Source: Streptococcaceae bacterium (GTDB lineage Bacteria; Bacillota; Bacilli; Lactobacillales; Streptococcaceae). Taken from it: a stretch of 6,062 bases of DNA. Every line of letters starts with the position of its first letter. The first letter of the stretch is position 1. Positions 6,012-6,062 of this stretch are shown here, in pieces. The stretch is taken from NCBI GenBank assembly GCA_031285105.1, contig JAITWV010000081.1, positions 1 through 6,062 on the forward strand, read 5' to 3'. The position numbers were made by a program, and so were the translations under genes. The notes beneath the pieces are model-generated. The model searched no databases. It was not told where the DNA came from and saw only the letters and a program-made list of their open reading frames with translations.

Positions 6012-6062
6012 AATGCGCATTGTCGTCCTTTTAGGCTACGGCAGAGCTCCCACCCACGCTCT

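Larger units (their letters stand above)
5860..6062 (+). ncRNA. G+C-rich, highly folded region: candidate structured RNA, runs off the window
   Basis: About 49% of bases in 5881-6060 are G or C, roughly twice the neighbouring spacer, and I see no plausible protein gene. Two hairpins stand out. At 5926-5958 a 12-pair stem with one mismatch closes a seven-base loop. At 5978-6011 nine perfect pairs carry an inner TCGC/GCGA stem. Around them, distant segments pair in nested order: AGCG 5884-5887 with 6057-6060, GGGTGG 5892-5897 with CCACCC 6050-6055, CTG 5907-5909 with CAG 6042-6044, and TAGCC 5910-5914 with GGCTA 6034-6038. Together they form a branched fold whose base continues past the window edge. 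The strand is uncertain; plus is preferred because a possible promoter starts there at its edge. I looked for signatures of RNase P, tmRNA, SRP RNA, T-box and common riboswitches and found none. Confidence 0.5.

Noticed and set aside
1..6062. CRISPR array, tRNA gene or insertion sequence ends
   Set aside because: I found no regularly spaced repeats, no tRNA-like T-arm and no transposase fragment other than the serine recombinase tail.

Overview
The window looks like a piece of chromosome from a low-G+C Gram-positive bacterium, most likely in the Lactobacillales. The reasons are an AT-rich background, purine-rich ribosome binding sites, and the pair YhaM plus a Gram-positive-type RlmCD that lacks the iron-sulfur cysteines. 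Genus and species cannot be read from the sequence. All recognisable protein genes lie on the minus strand, so transcription runs from high to low coordinates.

Right part (about 3376-5690): conserved housekeeping genes. The 3'-5' exoribonuclease gene yhaM (4764-5690) is followed 11 bases later by rlmCD (3376-4752), a 23S rRNA uracil-5-methyltransferase. They very probably form an operon. A good promoter lies just upstream of yhaM (5726-5754), and a second near-consensus one lies further up (5850-5878).

Far right (about 5860-6062): a gene-free stretch of about 49% G+C, against about 23% for 5701-5760 next to it. It holds several strong hairpins and long-range complementary segments. I read it as a structured non-coding RNA or another folded element that runs off the window. 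I could not assign it to a known RNA family.

Middle (3222-3386): directly against the 3' end of rlmCD is a 54-codon open stretch that resembles the last residues of a large serine recombinase. The rest of that recombinase is missing. The 3' end of this methyltransferase gene (called rum in streptococci) is a known integration hotspot for phages and integrative conjugative elements with serine recombinases. The fragment therefore marks a decayed mobile element and explains the foreign-looking genes next to it.

Left part (1-3076): two DUF262 (GmrS/ParB-like) genes in tandem, one base apart, with their own promoter. The upstream one (1748-3076) has only DUF262. The downstream one (1-1746, 3' end outside the window) is a longer DUF262 protein whose visible end enters a DUF1524 (GmrD, HNH-like) nuclease domain. 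This is most likely a two-gene anti-phage, modification-dependent restriction module carried as cargo at the rlmCD integration site. It does not look like the classical single-chain GmrSD, and is the best candidate here for an under-described system.
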